The translations under genes were made by a program, and so were the position numbers. Positions 54,713 through 64,000 of a stretch of DNA of 64,000 nucleotides are shown here, piece by piece. Positions within the stretch are counted from its first letter, which is position 1. Each line of letters begins with the position of its first letter. Source of the DNA: Betaproteobacteria bacterium (GTDB taxonomy: Bacteria > Pseudomonadota > Gammaproteobacteria > Burkholderiales > Usitatibacteraceae); contig JADJEZ010000010.1 in the NCBI GenBank assembly GCA_016708825.1, forward strand, positions 62,001-126,000, in the 5' to 3' direction. The notes below the pieces were generated by a model. That model saw only the letters and a list, made by a program, of their open reading frames with translations. It was not told where the DNA came from and made no database searches.

Positions 54713-57700
54713 ATGAAGAAGCAAAGCGCCGCTGCGGTCTTCCGCCGCACCGCGATTTCAGTAGCCATCGGCATGTGCATCGCAGGCGTGGTGCACGCGC
54801 AGGGCGCCGATGGGAGCATCCTGGGCAAGGCCAAAGCGGGGGCGAGCGTCACGTTGACCAGTCCCTCGGGGACGACGATGCAGGCCAAGGCGCAGCCCGA
54901 CGGTTCCTTTTCGTTCTCGAAGCTGGCACCCGGTACCTACAAGCTGGCGAGCGACGGCGTCGCGCGCGATGTCGTCGTGGCCGCGGGCGTGGATTCCCGG
55001 GTGACGCTCGAGGTCGAGTCGGTGGAGAAGATCACGGTCACCGGTTCGCGAATCCGCCGCGACACCTTCAACTCGACTTCGCCGATCCAGGTGGTCACGC
55101 GGGAAGAGACGCTGCTCTCCGGGTTCAACTCCACCACGGCCGCCCTGCAGTCCACGTCCGTCACGACCGGATCGGCGCAGATCAACAACGCGTTCGGCGG
55201 CTTCGTCACGAATGGCGGCCCCGGCGCCAATACGCTGTCGCTGCGCGGCCTGGGTGCGACCCGCACGCTGGTCCTGCTGAACGGCCGACGCGTCTCCCCC
55301 GCCGGTTCCCGGGGCTCCGTCGGTTCGGCCGACTTGAACGTGCTTCCGAGCGCAGTCGTCGACCGTATCGAGATCCTGAAGGATGGCGCTTCCTCGATCT
55401 ACGGATCCGACGCGGTGGCGGGCGTGGTGAACATCATCACGCGCAAGAACATCGAGGGCGTCACCCTCGAGGCCCAGTACAACAACCCCGAGGCCGGCGG
55501 CGGCGAGGAGAAGCGCCTGTCCGCGACCATGGGCTACACCGGCGACCGCGGCTTCATCAGCGGTTCGATCGAGGCGTACGACCGTAACGACATCCGGTGG
55601 GGCGACCGGGAGTGGATGGCCTGCCAGACCGACTACCGCCGCGTCGTGACCGGCGGCGTCCCGGGCGAGTGGGACAGCCTCGGGTTCATCGACCCGCTCA
55701 CCGGCAAGCCCAAGTGCTACGGCATCACGGGCACGGGCAACAACGGAGTCACGATCAACACGATCGGCACCGGCACCATCGCGGGGGCCGTGGGTGCGGC
55801 GGGTTCCGTCGGCACCAGCTTCAACCGGTGGCGGCCGAATTCGGGCGTAACCACGGGGCTTGTCGGCTTCGAGGGCGTGGGTGGCGGCGCCAACAGCATC
55901 AACGTCCGCGACACTTTCGATCCGAAGATGATGAACCAGTCGCTGATCTCGCCCGTAAAGGTACGGACGGCCTTCCTGCAGGGCGCCCTCGACGTGAAGG
56001 CACTGGGCAACGCGGAAGCCTATTTCGAGACCCTGTTCCACAAGCGCGAGTCGAGCCAGGTCGGCTACCGGCAGCTGTCGCTGGACTACGCGCGCGGCAG
56101 CCCGCTCATTCCCGCCGGTCTCGCCGGTGTGCCCAACCTCCAGGGCGCGCCGACCGTCCTCACCTACGGCCAGCCGCTGCAGATCCGGGCCTTCATCGGC
56201 TTCGGCAATTACGACAGCGAGCAGGACCTCAACTACCACAAGATCACGGGGGGCCTGCGCGGTGACCTGCCGTGGTCCAACTGGAAGTACGACGCCAACG
56301 CGAGTTTCTCCAAGTCGAAGGCAAGCTACACGTTCGAGCAGTGGCTGACCGATCGCCTGGCCCAGAGCATGGACGTGGTGAGCAACGGGAGCGGCGGCTT
56401 TACGTGCCGCAACCCGGCCAATGGTTGCGTGCCCGCCCCGATGCTCAGCTCCGCAGTCATCGGCGGCACGCTGCCGCGGGACTGGGTGAACTGGACTTTC
56501 GTGCCCGACACCGGCAACACAACCTACGACGAAAAAACCGCCACGCTGAACGCGAACGGCAGGCTCTTCGAACTGGCCCACGGGGACGTTCGCGGCGCAA
56601 TCGGCCTCGAGTGGCGCGAAGCGAAGATCGACGACACGCCGTCGATCAACATGCAGACCGCCAACGTGTACAACTTCTCGTCCGCCGCCATCACGCGTGG
56701 CAAGGACTCGGTCAAGGAACTCTACGGCGAGGTGGAGGTTCCGCTGCTGAGGGGCATGAAGGGCGCCGAGGAACTCGTCGTCAACTTGTCCGGCCGGTGG
56801 ACCGACTACAAGTCCTATGGCAGCGACACCACGTACAAGATGGGCGTGCTCTATACGCCGGTCAAGTGGCTCTCGTTCCGCGCCGCGCAGGGAACTTCGT
56901 ACCGTGCTCCGGCGCTCTTCGAGCAGTTCCTAGGGTCGACGAGCGGGTTCCTGAGCAGCCAGAACGACCCCTGCAACAACTGGGGCGCGGGCGACCCGAC
57001 GTCGATTCGCGCGGTGAACTGCGCGAGCGAGGGCCTGGCGCCCGACTTCCAGTCGACCAGCTCCGTTCGGGTCAACACGGTGGGCGGGGCCGACGCCGGG
57101 CTCAAGGCGGAGACCTCGAAGAACGTCACCCTCGGCTTCGTGTTGCAGCCCGAGCTGCCCACCGGCTGGGGCGACCTGTCCCTCGCGTTCGACCACTACG
57201 ACATCGAAGTGGACAACGGCGTGGCACGCGCCGGCGCTTCCGCCATCCTCAGCCTTTGCTACAACGACACGGGCTTCCGGGCCGCGGGCGGCTTCTGCCG
57301 GCTGGTCACGCGCGATGTAGCGGGAACCAACCGCGCGCTGACCATCAACGACAGCTACGTCAACCTGTCGACCGACATCGTGAAGGGCTACGACGTGACG
57401 CTCCGCTATGTCCGCAATCTGGGTCCTGGCCAGCTCACCGTGAACGGCCTGATCTCGAAGTACAAGGAGCAGGCGAACAAGCTGTTCCCCGAAGATCCGC
57501 TGGAGAGCTTCAACGGCATCATCGGCGCCCCGGACCTGACCGGCAACCTCGACCTGACCTACCGGTACAAGGGCTGGCGGTTCCGTTACGGCATGGAATG
57601 GATCGACAAGATGTCCAGCTACGAGTACTACGGGGAGAACCCGGATACGAGCACCTACCAGATGGAGACGCCCAGCTACACGCTGCACAATCTCTCGGTG

Positions 57701-57871
57701 CAGTACACGGGCGACAAGTGGTCCGCCACGGCGGGCGTGCGCAACGTGGGCGACAAGACGCCGCCGCCCATCTCGCAGGGCTTCGCCAACCGCAGGGGCA
57801 ACGCGCCGCTGTATAGCGGGTTCGACTACATCGGACGATCCTTCTTCGTGAACGTCCAGCACTCGTTCTAA
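54713..57871 (+). CDS. TonB-dependent receptor with N-terminal carboxypeptidase-like domain
   Basis: A 1052-residue outer-membrane receptor. A signal peptide ending near VVHAQG is followed by a small beta-sandwich regulatory domain (SFSFSKLAPGTYKLASDG, about residues 30-105), a TonB-box-like segment (EKITVTGSRIRR), the plug (TLSLRGLGATRTLVLLNGRR, EILKDGASSIYGSDAVAGVV) and a 22-strand barrel ending in the terminal Phe (SFFVNVQHSF). The Oar/CarboxypepD-type N-domain is common in receptors for peptides or glycans. A cysteine-containing loop (DPCNNWGAGD) may be external. It is followed by a strong terminator and an S9 peptidase, which suggests peptide uptake. Confidence 0.92.
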   Translation: MKKQSAAAVFRRTAISVAIGMCIAGVVHAQGADGSILGKAKAGASVTLTSPSGTTMQAKAQPDGSFSFSKLAPGTYKLASDGVARDVVVAAGVDSRVTLEVESVEKITVTGSRIRRDTFNSTSPIQVVTREETLLSGFNSTTAALQSTSVTTGSAQINNAFGGFVTNGGPGANTLSLRGLGATRTLVLLNGRRVSPAGSRGSVGSADLNVLPSAVVDRIEILKDGASSIYGSDAVAGVVNIITRKNIEGVTLEAQYNNPEAGGGEEKRLSATMGYTGDRGFISGSIEAYDRNDIRWGDREWMACQTDYRRVVTGGVPGEWDSLGFIDPLTGKPKCYGITGTGNNGVTINTIGTGTIAGAVGAAGSVGTSFNRWRPNSGVTTGLVGFEGVGGGANSINVRDTFDPKMMNQSLISPVKVRTAFLQGALDVKALGNAEAYFETLFHKRESSQVGYRQLSLDYARGSPLIPAGLAGVPNLQGAPTVLTYGQPLQIRAFIGFGNYDSEQDLNYHKITGGLRGDLPWSNWKYDANASFSKSKASYTFEQWLTDRLAQSMDVVSNGSGGFTCRNPANGCVPAPMLSSAVIGGTLPRDWVNWTFVPDTGNTTYDEKTATLNANGRLFELAHGDVRGAIGLEWREAKIDDTPSINMQTANVYNFSSAAITRGKDSVKELYGEVEVPLLRGMKGAEELVVNLSGRWTDYKSYGSDTTYKMGVLYTPVKWLSFRAAQGTSYRAPALFEQFLGSTSGFLSSQNDPCNNWGAGDPTSIRAVNCASEGLAPDFQSTSSVRVNTVGGADAGLKAETSKNVTLGFVLQPELPTGWGDLSLAFDHYDIEVDNGVARAGASAILSLCYNDTGFRAAGGFCRLVTRDVAGTNRALTINDSYVNLSTDIVKGYDVTLRYVRNLGPGQLTVNGLISKYKEQANKLFPEDPLESFNGIIGAPDLTGNLDLTYRYKGWRFRYGMEWIDKMSSYEYYGENPDTSTYQMETPSYTLHNLSVQYTGDKWSATAGVRNVGDKTPPPISQGFANRRGNAPLYSGFDYIGRSFFVNVQHSF

Positions 57872-57885
57872 CCAAAGTCGGGACG

Positions 57886-57920
57886 CGCCACGTCACCTCC
57901 CGGGGTGACGTGGCGTTTTT
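57886..57920 (+). terminator. Intrinsic terminator after the first TonB receptor
   Basis: A 12-bp perfect stem (CGCCACGTCACC with GGTGACGTGGCG), a 6-base loop and five T, beginning 15 bp after the stop codon. Confidence 0.9.
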
Positions 57921-57963
57921 ACTTTAAGCCGGCAGATCAAGCCTCGGCAGGAGACCAAACGCC

Positions 57964-60018
57964 ATGTTGACCGTTTCGAACTGGACTCGATTCACCGCCA
58001 CTTTGGCCATCGCGTTCGCCGTGGGGCTGGCCCACGCCAAGCCCAAGGCGCCCTCGATCGAGCAGCTGGCCGCCTATCCCAAACTCTCGAGTTTCTCGGT
58101 CTCCCCGGACGGGAAGCACATTGCCGCGCTGGAAGGCCGGGGCGAGGATCGCGTGATCCTCGTTTGGAAGACGGATGCGCTCGACAAGGTGCCGACGGCG
58201 ATCGGCTCGAGCCGGATGAAGATATCAGGCGTGCAGTTCATCAAGAACGACCTGCTGGCCGTCACGATGTTTCAGCCCTACGACTCGCGCCTCGACACGC
58301 TCGCGAAGCAGTTCATCTCGAAGCTTTTCATCACGGACCTCGCCGGCAAGGAGTGGAACGAGCCGATGCCGCAGAGCCGCGCGATGAGCCGTGCCGAGGA
58401 AAAGCGGCAGGCCGTCTCCAGCCCCGGCGTGCTCGACACCCTGCCCAACGACCACGATCACATCCTGGTGGTCAACGACGTGGGCACCACCTCCGGCGAT
58501 GTCTTCAAGGTGAACGTACGCAGCAATCGCGCCGAGCGCATCCAGCGCTCCGACGAGAAGGTCGCCGGTTACGTCACCGATCTCGACGGGGAGCTCCGCG
58601 CCCGAACGAGGGGGGACGTCGATGGAACCGGAGCCTACATCGCCGCCGAGATCCGGGAACCCGGCAGCGGCAAGTGGGTGGAGCACTTCCGCTCCTACGT
58701 GAAGAACCGCGATGTCGTCCAGATCGTGGGTTTCGCCAAGGATCCGAACACCGCGTTCCTCGTGACCAACGTCGGCCAGGACAAGACTGCCATCTACGAA
58801 TACGACGTCGCGACGCGCAAGCGCAAGGAGATCCTCTTCCAGCACCGTTTCTTCGACGCGGCCCGGGTATTGATCAACCGCTACAAGAGTGCCGGGGACG
58901 TCGCCTTTGGCGAAGTCCTTGGGATCGGGTACGACGGCCCCCGTGGCAGCATTGCAGATGTGCAGTGGACAGCGCCCAAGGCGCGCGCAATAGAGAAGGC
59001 CGTCCGGGAAACGCTGGGCATCCGCGCGCAGCCCATGACGATAGTCGATCCCGCAACCGGACAGAGCGCGCAGATCGACTACGACATGGATGCGACATTC
59101 GTCCTTTCCGCCGCAACGGCGGACCTTTCGACGGTCGTCGTGAGCCTGAGCGGCCCGTCGCGCCCGCCCGAGTTCTACTTGTTGCGCGATAGCAAGATCA
59201 CACTGCTTTCGAAGGCCTATCCGGACATCGACCCGGAATCCCTGGGTAAGACGCGTCTCATCTACTTCAAGGCCCGCGACGGCCTGGACGTTCCCGCGTT
59301 CGTCACCACGCCGAACAAGGATCTCTGCGGGCCGGGGCCCTGGGCCGCGGTCGTGCATCCCCATGGGGGCCCCTGGTCCAGGGACACCCTGAACTTCGAT
59401 GGCTCGATGTGGGTGCCGCTCATGGCCTCGAGGTGCCTTGCCGTACTGCGGCCGCAGTTCCGCGGGTCGCAGGGCTGGGGCCGCAAGTTGTGGACGGCCG
59501 GCGACGCCGAGTGGGGGCAGAAGATGCAGGACGACAAGGACGACGGCGCCAAGTGGATGATCGAGCAGGGCATCGCGCTGCGTGGCCGGATCGCCATGTT
59601 CGGGTTCTCCTACGGCGGCTACTCCGCGTTCGCCGCATCCATTCGCCCCCACGGACTCTACAAGTGCGCCATCGCCGGGGCCGGCGTGTCCGACATCAAG
59701 CAGATCTGGGCGCAGTTCTATACGAACCCGTTCTTCCGCGAGCGACAGGCGCCGACCGTTGAGGGACTGAATCCGGTCGACCGCGCAGGCGCCATCCAGA
59801 TTCCGATCATGGTCTACCACGGCGACCGCGACCAGGTCGTGCCCCTGGTGCAGTCGGACTGGTTCGTCTCGAAGGCCAAGGGATCCAAGCAGCCGGTGGT
59901 CTACCACGAGATCGCCGACTATGCCCACGGCCCGGCGTGGACCCGCAAGATCATGGGCGACCAGCTGCGCCACATCGAGGACTACCTGCTTCGCGACTGC
60001 GGCGCCAAGGGCCTGTAG
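57964..60018 (+). CDS. Secreted S9 family peptidase (prolyl oligopeptidase type)
   Basis: A 684-residue serine peptidase. A signal peptide (LAIAFAVGLAHA) exports it. The N-terminal half is a beta-propeller-like gate (SSFSVSPDGKHIAALEGRG and further repeats); the C-terminal alpha/beta-hydrolase domain has the nucleophile in GFSYGGYSAF, the Asp in YHGDRDQVVP and the His in DYAHGPAW, a complete triad. Such enzymes cleave short peptides, often after Pro or in dipeptidyl fashion, in the periplasm. It lies between two TonB receptors and has its own terminator on each side, so it may have its own promoter. Confidence 0.92.
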   Translation: MLTVSNWTRFTATLAIAFAVGLAHAKPKAPSIEQLAAYPKLSSFSVSPDGKHIAALEGRGEDRVILVWKTDALDKVPTAIGSSRMKISGVQFIKNDLLAVTMFQPYDSRLDTLAKQFISKLFITDLAGKEWNEPMPQSRAMSRAEEKRQAVSSPGVLDTLPNDHDHILVVNDVGTTSGDVFKVNVRSNRAERIQRSDEKVAGYVTDLDGELRARTRGDVDGTGAYIAAEIREPGSGKWVEHFRSYVKNRDVVQIVGFAKDPNTAFLVTNVGQDKTAIYEYDVATRKRKEILFQHRFFDAARVLINRYKSAGDVAFGEVLGIGYDGPRGSIADVQWTAPKARAIEKAVRETLGIRAQPMTIVDPATGQSAQIDYDMDATFVLSAATADLSTVVVSLSGPSRPPEFYLLRDSKITLLSKAYPDIDPESLGKTRLIYFKARDGLDVPAFVTTPNKDLCGPGPWAAVVHPHGGPWSRDTLNFDGSMWVPLMASRCLAVLRPQFRGSQGWGRKLWTAGDAEWGQKMQDDKDDGAKWMIEQGIALRGRIAMFGFSYGGYSAFAASIRPHGLYKCAIAGAGVSDIKQIWAQFYTNPFFRERQAPTVEGLNPVDRAGAIQIPIMVYHGDRDQVVPLVQSDWFVSKAKGSKQPVVYHEIADYAHGPAWTRKIMGDQLRHIEDYLLRDCGAKGL

Positions 60019-60066
60019 GTCTCGATCGCTCGGCCCGGCGGCGGTCCCGGCGGGTTATTTCCACGC

Positions 60067-60100
60067 AAGCCCGCGGGTTCACGCCCGCGGGCTTTGTTTT
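60067..60100 (+). terminator. Intrinsic terminator after the S9 peptidase
   Basis: An 11-bp perfect stem (AAGCCCGCGGG with CCCGCGGGCTT), a 6-base loop and a T-rich tail (TGTTTT), 48 bp after the stop codon. Confidence 0.88.
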
Positions 60101-60420
60101 GCCTTCTCGACCACTCCCTCCCGGGGAAGGAAAGGACGGCTTTCCACCTCGTTGCGGAAACGCCACAAAATATCGAAAATTGTTGGATGTTTGGCAAGAC
60201 TGTCGCTATTATCCGGCGATCAGTCGCGTCCGAACGGCCCCACGGCCCGCCCTTTAGCATACAAGTCCCTGATTATTAAAATATATGTTTTCCACCGGGG
60301 CAACGCGATGATTCCCATGGCACAGCCGCTACCCGTAACAGCCACCGTAACGACGACGCCCCGGGATCGACCGAGTTGGATCGGACGTTTCGCTTAACCA
60401 AGTCAATTGAGGAGCCCTTG
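60101..60420. other. Non-coding region upstream of the second TonB receptor
   Basis: About 320 bp with no gene. It is clearly more AT-rich than its surroundings, especially 60260-60300. TTGGAT (60183-60188), an 18-bp spacer and TATTAT (60207-60212) form a fair promoter on the plus strand, which would leave a leader of about 200 bases before ATG 60421. The RBS GGAGCCC lies just before the ATG. The long AT-rich leader could carry regulation, but I see no recognisable riboswitch or operator. Confidence 0.5.
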
Positions 60421-63396
60421 ATGATCAAGAACAAGCAGCCGGCCAAGTCCTTCAGGAGGAAGACGTGTGTCGTCGCCACCGAGATCGCGATCTCGCTGAT
60501 GGCCGCGCCCCTGGTCTTTGCGCAAGCCACCACGCCTACCACCGTGGAAAAGCTCGAGATCACGGGCACGCGCATCCCGCCCCCGAACCTCGAGGGAAGC
60601 AGCCCCGTCAACCTGATCAGCGCCCAGGACATCAAGCTCGAAGGCGTGCGCAACGTCGAGAACCTGCTGAACAACCTGCCGCAGGTGTTCGCGGACCAAG
60701 GCGGCAACATTTCCAACGGCGCCTCCGGCACGGCCACGGTGAACCTGCGCAACCTCGGCGCCGACCGCACCCTGGTGCTGGTCAACGGCCGCCGTCTCCC
60801 GGCCGGCTCGCCCCGCCTTTTCGCGACGGACCTGAACGCCATTCCCGCCGGCATGATCAAGCGCGTCGAAGTGCTGACGGGCGGCGCCTCGGCGATCTAC
60901 GGTTCCGATGCCGTGGCCGGCGTCGTGAACTTCATCATGAACGACAAGTTCCAGGGCGTAGAGGGCGAGATCAACCACAGCTTCTACAACCACCAGCAGG
61001 ACAACCCCCAGGGCGTCGCAAGCCTCATCGCCGGCCGAGCGCTTACGAACCCGCAATTCATGGTCCCCGGCGACAAGAGCCGCGACGGCGAGGAATCGGA
61101 ATACAACATCACACTCGGCAGCAACTTCGCCGACGGCCGAGGCAATGCCACGGTCTACCTGGGCTACAAGAAGACCCGCGCCCTCCTGCAGTCGGAACGC
61201 GACTACAGCTCGTGCGCTCTCGGCTCCAACGCGGCCGGCTTCACTTGCGGCGGCTCGTCGACCAGCTTCCCGGGCCGCTTCTTAGGCAACGCCCTGGACG
61301 GTAGCCTGGACAACGTCGACCACACGGTCGGCTCTGACGGCAACCCGGTTCCGTTCAACGCCGCCCTCAACCTCTACAACTACGGGCCGCTCAACTACTT
61401 CCAGCGTCCCTCCGAGCGGTACACGGCGAGCGCGTTCGCGCATTACGACGTGAACCCGAGCGCCCGGGTGTACACGGAGCTCATGCTGCACGACGACCAG
61501 ACCACGGCGCAGATCGCGCCCAGCGGCCTGTTCGGCCTCGTGGCGTCGGATAACCCCCTGGTCTCGCCCAACACCCGCGCGATCCGGTTCGAAAACCCGC
61601 TGCTCAGCGCGGGCTGGCGCAATCTCATGCTGCTCAACAACCCCGGCGATACGGCGGACATGTTCATTCTCCGCCGCAACGTCGAAGGTGGCGGGCGCCA
61701 GGACACCATCGGCCACACCTCGTACCGTGGCGTCATCGGCATGAAGGGCGAGATCGCGAAGAACTGGAACTACGACATCTTCGTCCAGCACGGCCGGGTG
61801 AACTATTCCGAGGCCTACCTGAACGACTTCTCGATCACCCGCGCGGGCCGCGCGATGGATGTCGTGACCGACCCGTCGACGGGCGCCCCGGTTTGCGCTT
61901 CCGTTCTCGATGGCTCGGATCCCAACTGCGTGCCCTACAACATCTGGGCGCCGGGCGGCGTGACGCAGGCGGCCAATGCCTACCTCGCCACACCGGGCCT
62001 GCAGAAGGGCTTCACGTCCCAAAGCGTCCAGGGCGCGTCCCTCTCGGCCGATCTGGGCAACTACGGCATCCAGTTCCCCTCCGCGAAGAGCGGCGTGGGC
62101 GTCGCGTTCGGCGCCGAGCGCCGCGTGGAGAAGCTCGAACTCATCACCGATTCCGCGTTCTCGTCCGGTGACCTGTTCGGCCAAGGCGGCCCGACGATCG
62201 GCCTGAACGGCAAGTACACCGTCAAGGACCTGTTCGTCGAAGCCCGGGCGCCCCTCATCGAAGGCGCGCAGTTCATGCATCTCCTGAGCGTGAACGGCAG
62301 CTACCGCTATTCCGATTACTCGACCGGCCAATCGTCCGACTCCTTCGGTCTGGGCGTCGACTGGGCGCCGGTCAAGAATGTCCGGTTCCGCGGCAGCTAC
62401 CAGGAGGCGGTCCGCGCGGCCAACATCATCGAGTTGTTCCAGGCGCAGGGCCTCGCGCTCTATGACAACGACTTCGATCCTTGCGCCGGGGCCAACCCTG
62501 TCGCGACGTTCGAGCAGTGCGCGAGGACGGGCGTCACGGCCGCGCAGTACGGCCGCATCCTGGACAGCACCGCGGGGCAGTACAACTACCTCCAGGGCGG
62601 CAACCCGAACCTGAAGCCGGAGACGGGCAAGACCTCCACCCTGGGTGTGGTAGTCACCCCGATGCGCGACCTGAACGTCACGGTCGACTACTTCAACATG
62701 AAGGTAGAGGACATCATCAGCACCCTGCCGCCTACGGTCGTCCTGCAGCAGTGCCTGGACAACGGGGCTTTCTGCAACCTGATCACGCGCGATGCGCTCG
62801 GGACGCTGTGGGCCACCCCGCAAGCCCAGATCGTCGGCACGAACCAGAACCTGTCGAAGTGGAAAACATCCGGCCTCGACATTTCGGCCGACTACAACCA
62901 CAAGCTCCCGGGCTACGGCAGCCTGAACCTGAACATCATCGGCACGTACCTGAAGGAGTTCAAGCAGGAGCCGGTTCCGGGCCTGGGCGAGTACGACTGC
63001 GCGGGCCTCTACGGCTCCGGCACCTGCGGCACGCCGCTGCCCGAATGGCGCCACAAGGCCCGTGCGACGTGGCAGACCCCCTGGAACGTGGACGTTGCGC
63101 TCACCTGGCGCTATATCTCGGAGGTCCTCTTCGAGCGGACCAGCGACAACCCGTTGCTCACGGGCGTCGTGCGGGACGTGGACCGGAAGCTCGCGGCACA
63201 GAACTACATCGACATCGCGGCCGCCTGGTCGGCCACGAAGAACATCACGCTGCGTGGTGGCATCAACAACCTGCTCGACCGGGATCCGCCGCTCAGCGCC
63301 CAGGTCGGCGCGGGCTTCGGAAACGGCAACACGTTCCCGCAGGTCTACGATGCGCTGGGCCGCAAGGTGTTCGTGACCCTGACCGCGAAGTTCTGA
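60421..63396 (+). CDS. TonB-dependent receptor
   Basis: A 991-residue outer-membrane receptor. A signal peptide ending at VFAQ precedes the TonB-box-like EKLEITGTRIPPP, the plug (TVNLRNLGADRTLVLVNGRR, VLTGGASAIYGSDAVAGVV) and the barrel ending in an aromatic terminus (KVFVTLTAKF). It lacks the carboxypeptidase-like N-domain of the first receptor and resembles receptors found beside peptidases in Xanthomonadales and Caulobacterales. Cys pairs in predicted loops (CALGSNAAGFTCGG, DPCAGANPVATFEQCARTG) may be disulphide-linked. Followed by a strong terminator. Confidence 0.92.
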   Translation: MIKNKQPAKSFRRKTCVVATEIAISLMAAPLVFAQATTPTTVEKLEITGTRIPPPNLEGSSPVNLISAQDIKLEGVRNVENLLNNLPQVFADQGGNISNGASGTATVNLRNLGADRTLVLVNGRRLPAGSPRLFATDLNAIPAGMIKRVEVLTGGASAIYGSDAVAGVVNFIMNDKFQGVEGEINHSFYNHQQDNPQGVASLIAGRALTNPQFMVPGDKSRDGEESEYNITLGSNFADGRGNATVYLGYKKTRALLQSERDYSSCALGSNAAGFTCGGSSTSFPGRFLGNALDGSLDNVDHTVGSDGNPVPFNAALNLYNYGPLNYFQRPSERYTASAFAHYDVNPSARVYTELMLHDDQTTAQIAPSGLFGLVASDNPLVSPNTRAIRFENPLLSAGWRNLMLLNNPGDTADMFILRRNVEGGGRQDTIGHTSYRGVIGMKGEIAKNWNYDIFVQHGRVNYSEAYLNDFSITRAGRAMDVVTDPSTGAPVCASVLDGSDPNCVPYNIWAPGGVTQAANAYLATPGLQKGFTSQSVQGASLSADLGNYGIQFPSAKSGVGVAFGAERRVEKLELITDSAFSSGDLFGQGGPTIGLNGKYTVKDLFVEARAPLIEGAQFMHLLSVNGSYRYSDYSTGQSSDSFGLGVDWAPVKNVRFRGSYQEAVRAANIIELFQAQGLALYDNDFDPCAGANPVATFEQCARTGVTAAQYGRILDSTAGQYNYLQGGNPNLKPETGKTSTLGVVVTPMRDLNVTVDYFNMKVEDIISTLPPTVVLQQCLDNGAFCNLITRDALGTLWATPQAQIVGTNQNLSKWKTSGLDISADYNHKLPGYGSLNLNIIGTYLKEFKQEPVPGLGEYDCAGLYGSGTCGTPLPEWRHKARATWQTPWNVDVALTWRYISEVLFERTSDNPLLTGVVRDVDRKLAAQNYIDIAAAWSATKNITLRGGINNLLDRDPPLSAQVGAGFGNGNTFPQVYDALGRKVFVTLTAKF

Positions 63397-63421
63397 CCGG
63401 CAAGGTCGGCTTCAAGAACAG

Positions 63422-63450
63422 ACGGCGAGCTTCGGCTCGCCGTTTTTTTT
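63422..63450 (+). terminator. Intrinsic terminator after the second TonB receptor
   Basis: ACGGCGAGC-TTCG-GCTCGCCGT: a 9-bp stem with a stable TTCG tetraloop and eight T, 26 bp after the stop codon. Confidence 0.93.
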
Positions 63451-63510
63451 CGTCCTTGCCGTGCCGATTCGCCCGCTGCCGCCGGAATGGGGCGGCGCTT
63501 CCCACGTCGC

Positions 63511-64000
63511 CTAGGGCCGGTCGCAGACGAGCACCCAGGCAGCGGACTCCTCACCCTCCCGCCCGGTGCGCAGTTCCTCCGACGTCCGCACGGACAGGCC
63601 GCGGGCTTTCGCCCGTGCGGAGGCTTCACGCAGTCCGGCGGCGTCCAGCGCCGACTCCACCATCGCGGACATCCGACCCGCATAGGCATTTACTTCCGTT
63701 TCCATGCGGCCCGCCCAAAGGGCCACTTCGGCGGGATCGAAGGCGCCCAGGCGCCGGTACATGTGCCCGAGATCGGCATACAGCCGATGAACGGTTCCGC
63801 CCGCGACGCCATCGCCGTAATCGGCCAGGACGCGGTCCACCTCGGTCACGGCCGCGGCAAACCGCTCTTCCGCCCTCTGGAACTCGGAGCGGCTCCCGTG
63901 GCCGCGAATCGCCGCGGCACCCCTTCGAAATGCTTCCTTTGCATTCGCAAGGATCCGCGATGCCTGCACGCGCTGCATCGCCCGAAGATTCGCCTCGCAC
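63511..64000 (-). CDS. Unknown helical protein, 5' part outside the window
   Basis: Only the last 162 codons are visible; the frame is open to the window edge and the true start is not seen. The visible part is helical and charged (FRRGAAAIRGHGSRSEFQRA, AAVTEVDRVLADYGDG, VESALDAAGLREASARAKAR) with a Cys about eight residues before the first Met and another near the end (VLVCDRP). I do not recognise a family. It converges on the second TonB receptor. Confidence 0.55.
   Translation of the reverse strand, partial: CEANLRAMQRVQASRILANAKEAFRRGAAAIRGHGSRSEFQRAEERFAAAVTEVDRVLADYGDGVAGGTVHRLYADLGHMYRRLGAFDPAEVALWAGRMETEVNAYAGRMSAMVESALDAAGLREASARAKARGLSVRTSEELRTGREGEESAAWVLVCDRP

Overview
The window reads as a chromosome segment of a high-G+C betaproteobacterium. 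The evidence is gene order and content: smpB divergent from ratA-rnfH close to guaB-guaA, the chain rimP-nusA-infB-rbfA-truB-rpsO-pnp followed by tRNA-Pro/Arg/His, a Bug-type TctC binding protein with TctA/TctB, and a FimV-like protein. This is inference from synteny and protein character; no 16S or database search was possible, and the order or family cannot be fixed. Almost everything is coding and core-like. I see no insertion sequence, prophage, integrase or CRISPR array.

Layout. 1-1270 (+): phhB and rsgA. 1328-4709 (-): a secreted protein of unknown function and the AmmeMemoRadiSam triad (amrB-amrA-amrS). 4819-7799 (-): a tripartite tricarboxylate transporter (tctC-tctB-tctA). 7928-13886 (-): a tight operon starting with an ornithine-type decarboxylase that may have a short leader ORF, then a PaaI thioesterase, DUF6352, an 85-aa protein, DUF6494, a threonine/serine dehydratase, an acyltransferase, and a CobD/CbiB-like membrane protein with its own -10 box. 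14045-15780 (-): dcd and the Fe-S carrier ATPase apbC. 15955-18854 (+): metG, a GGQ release-factor-like protein, acyP. 18904-26092 (-): dnaE, tadA, a TPR-glycosyltransferase protein, a class III aminotransferase. 26110-29850 (-): an efflux operon tetR-hlyD-permease-ATPase behind a near-perfect palindromic operator. 29934-37353 (-): a beta-propeller protein, pntA-pntB, guaB, guaA. 37471-42227 (+): a lipoprotein, a DUF4124 protein, a FimV-like protein and a PilZ-like protein. 42224-45799: rnfH, ratA, smpB, a ketopantoate-reductase-like protein, a DUF3313 protein and three tRNAs. 45880-54184 (-): pnp, rpsO, truB, rbfA, infB, nusA, rimP. 54713-63396 (+): two TonB-dependent receptors flanking a secreted S9 peptidase, each with its own terminator. 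63511-64000 (-): the 3' part of an unknown gene.

How the parts work together. The last region looks like a peptide-scavenging unit: two outer-membrane receptors and an exported prolyl-oligopeptidase-type enzyme. The transcription/translation block is a classic single operon with an attenuator-like hairpin in front of rimP. The ornithine decarboxylase cluster joins polyamine synthesis to several uncharacterised families.

Data quality matters for reading this window. At least eleven one-base shifts (net) break otherwise well-conserved genes, among them dnaE, dcd, apbC, pntA, rsgA and the FimV gene. Several lie in G/C runs, and in each case the missing part of the protein continues directly in a neighbouring frame. 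I treat these as probable sequence errors and annotate the full genes across the shift. nusA is different: it lacks about 85-90 residues in frame, including the KH2 domain.
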